Assembly: GCA_944324915.1 (NCBI GenBank)
Contig: CALUYD010000006.1
Span: forward strand, 1-64,000
From: Candidatus Gastranaerophilales bacterium
Lineage (GTDB): Bacteria; Cyanobacteriota; Vampirovibrionia; Gastranaerophilales; Gastranaerophilaceae
Reading direction: 5' to 3'
DNA: 64,000 bases
In this document: positions 63,669 through 64,000 of the stretch, in pieces
Layout: every line of letters starts with the position of its first letter
How positions within the stretch are numbered: position 1 is the first letter of the stretch
Translations under genes and position numbers: made by a program
Notes under the pieces: model-generated
What the model was told of the DNA's origin: nothing
Databases searched by the model: none
Seen by the model: only the letters and a program-made list of their open reading frames with translations

Positions 63669-64000
63669 ATGGATTTAGAAAATTTATTAAAAACAAGTGT
63701 TGAAAACAATACGCCCGATGAAATTAAAAAAGATAAAATTTTTAATTATAATGACAAAAATTCTTTTACTTTTAAATTAACAAAAGAATTAGTTGAAAAA
63801 TTAAACTTAATGACTTGGTTTCAAGGATATAAAAAAGAAGCTATGGTTTCAACAGCAGGTATTAGAGGACCTCAAAATATTTTATATCCGCACGATACAA
63901 GATTTCCAATCAATACAATAGGAATTACTTTAGCAACATTAGCTAAAGCGTTAGTTTTAAAAGAAAAATATCCTAATCAAGAGCTAGTAAAATTAGTAGG
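63669..64000 (+). CDS. Phosphoglucomutase/phosphomannomutase family protein (partial, cut by window end)
   Basis: The frame is open from ATG 63669 to the end of the window (110 complete codons). After a leader of about 60 residues it reads STAGIRGPQNILYPHDTRF and NTIGITLATLAKALV, matching the N-terminal domain of alpha-D-phosphohexomutases ('S.sGiRG'). The catalytic phospho-Ser loop lies beyond the window. It would interconvert hexose 6-phosphates and 1-phosphates and could feed GDP-mannose or UDP-glucose synthesis. The exact sugar is not determinable from this fragment. Confidence 0.78.
   Translation, partial: MDLENLLKTSVENNTPDEIKKDKIFNYNDKNSFTFKLTKELVEKLNLMTWFQGYKKEAMVSTAGIRGPQNILYPHDTRFPINTIGITLATLAKALVLKEKYPNQELVKLV

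Overview
This AT-rich window most likely comes from the chromosome of a gut-type Melainabacterium (Vampirovibrionia, order Gastranaerophilales), a non-photosynthetic relative of Cyanobacteria. The main evidence is that the RNA polymerase beta' subunit is split into separate rpoC1 and rpoC2 genes directly after rpoB, and that the rpoC2 product carries a very large insertion after its trigger-loop motif, as in Cyanobacteria. Supporting signs are the low GC content, a Gram-negative (diderm) envelope gene set (TonB/ExbB/ExbD, AsmA-like proteins, heptose kinase, O-antigen ligase) and several short-motif N-termini such as MKISPINF that I associate from memory with this group. The species is not determined.

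Layout. 0-5.6 kb: tRNA-Pro, then two fused phosphonate-biosynthesis genes (cytidylyltransferase + PEP mutase; phosphonopyruvate decarboxylase + Fe-alcohol dehydrogenase), an HNH-like protein, a cysteine-protease/transglutaminase-like protein and a 29-codon ORF. 5.6-9.7 kb: thrS without its TGS domain, an XRE regulator, and a divergent prepilin-like protein with Cys-rich and Gly-rich regions. 9.7-21.5 kb: a minus-strand operon of two secreted beta-rich proteins, TonB, ExbB/TolQ, two ExbD/TolR and an AsmA-like protein, divergent from a second, larger AsmA-like protein. 21.6-32 kb: an exported TreS-like GH13 enzyme, tcdA, a CheR-like methyltransferase, crcB, tRNA-Ser, mazG, an ArsB/NhaD transporter, ruvB, dnaJ, a VKOR-DsbA fusion and queH. 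32-43.6 kb: rpoB-rpoC1-rpoC2 and a divergent mutS. 43.6-51.7 kb: surface-polysaccharide genes (manC, rmlD, O-antigen ligase, DUF4330-like, heptose-phosphate kinase, GT2) with an orphan peptide-binding protein. 51.7-55.4 kb: a GC-richer hairpin/repeat element, two tandem secreted helical paralogues, gap and a 58-aa ORF. 55.4-61.1 kb: one minus-strand operon of histidine kinase, response regulator, secreted propeller-like protein, a lipoprotein efflux adaptor and an RND-like porter that lacks the RND membrane domain. 61.2-64 kb: a large lineage-type membrane protein and the start of a phosphohexomutase.

The genes suggest three working themes. The first is energised envelope transport: a Ton/Tol motor transcribed with an AsmA bridge protein. 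The second is a two-component-controlled export-like complex whose RND subunit has kept its periplasmic porter folds but lost the proton-conducting membrane part. The third is surface glycan decoration, with phosphonate, mannose, deoxyhexose and heptose precursor genes in one window. The best candidates for something undescribed are the membrane-domain-less RND operon, the TonB/ExbBD/AsmA operon, the GC-rich hairpin element at 51.8-52.1 kb, and the prepilin with eukaryote-like Cys-rich modules. There is no CRISPR array, prophage or recognisable insertion sequence.
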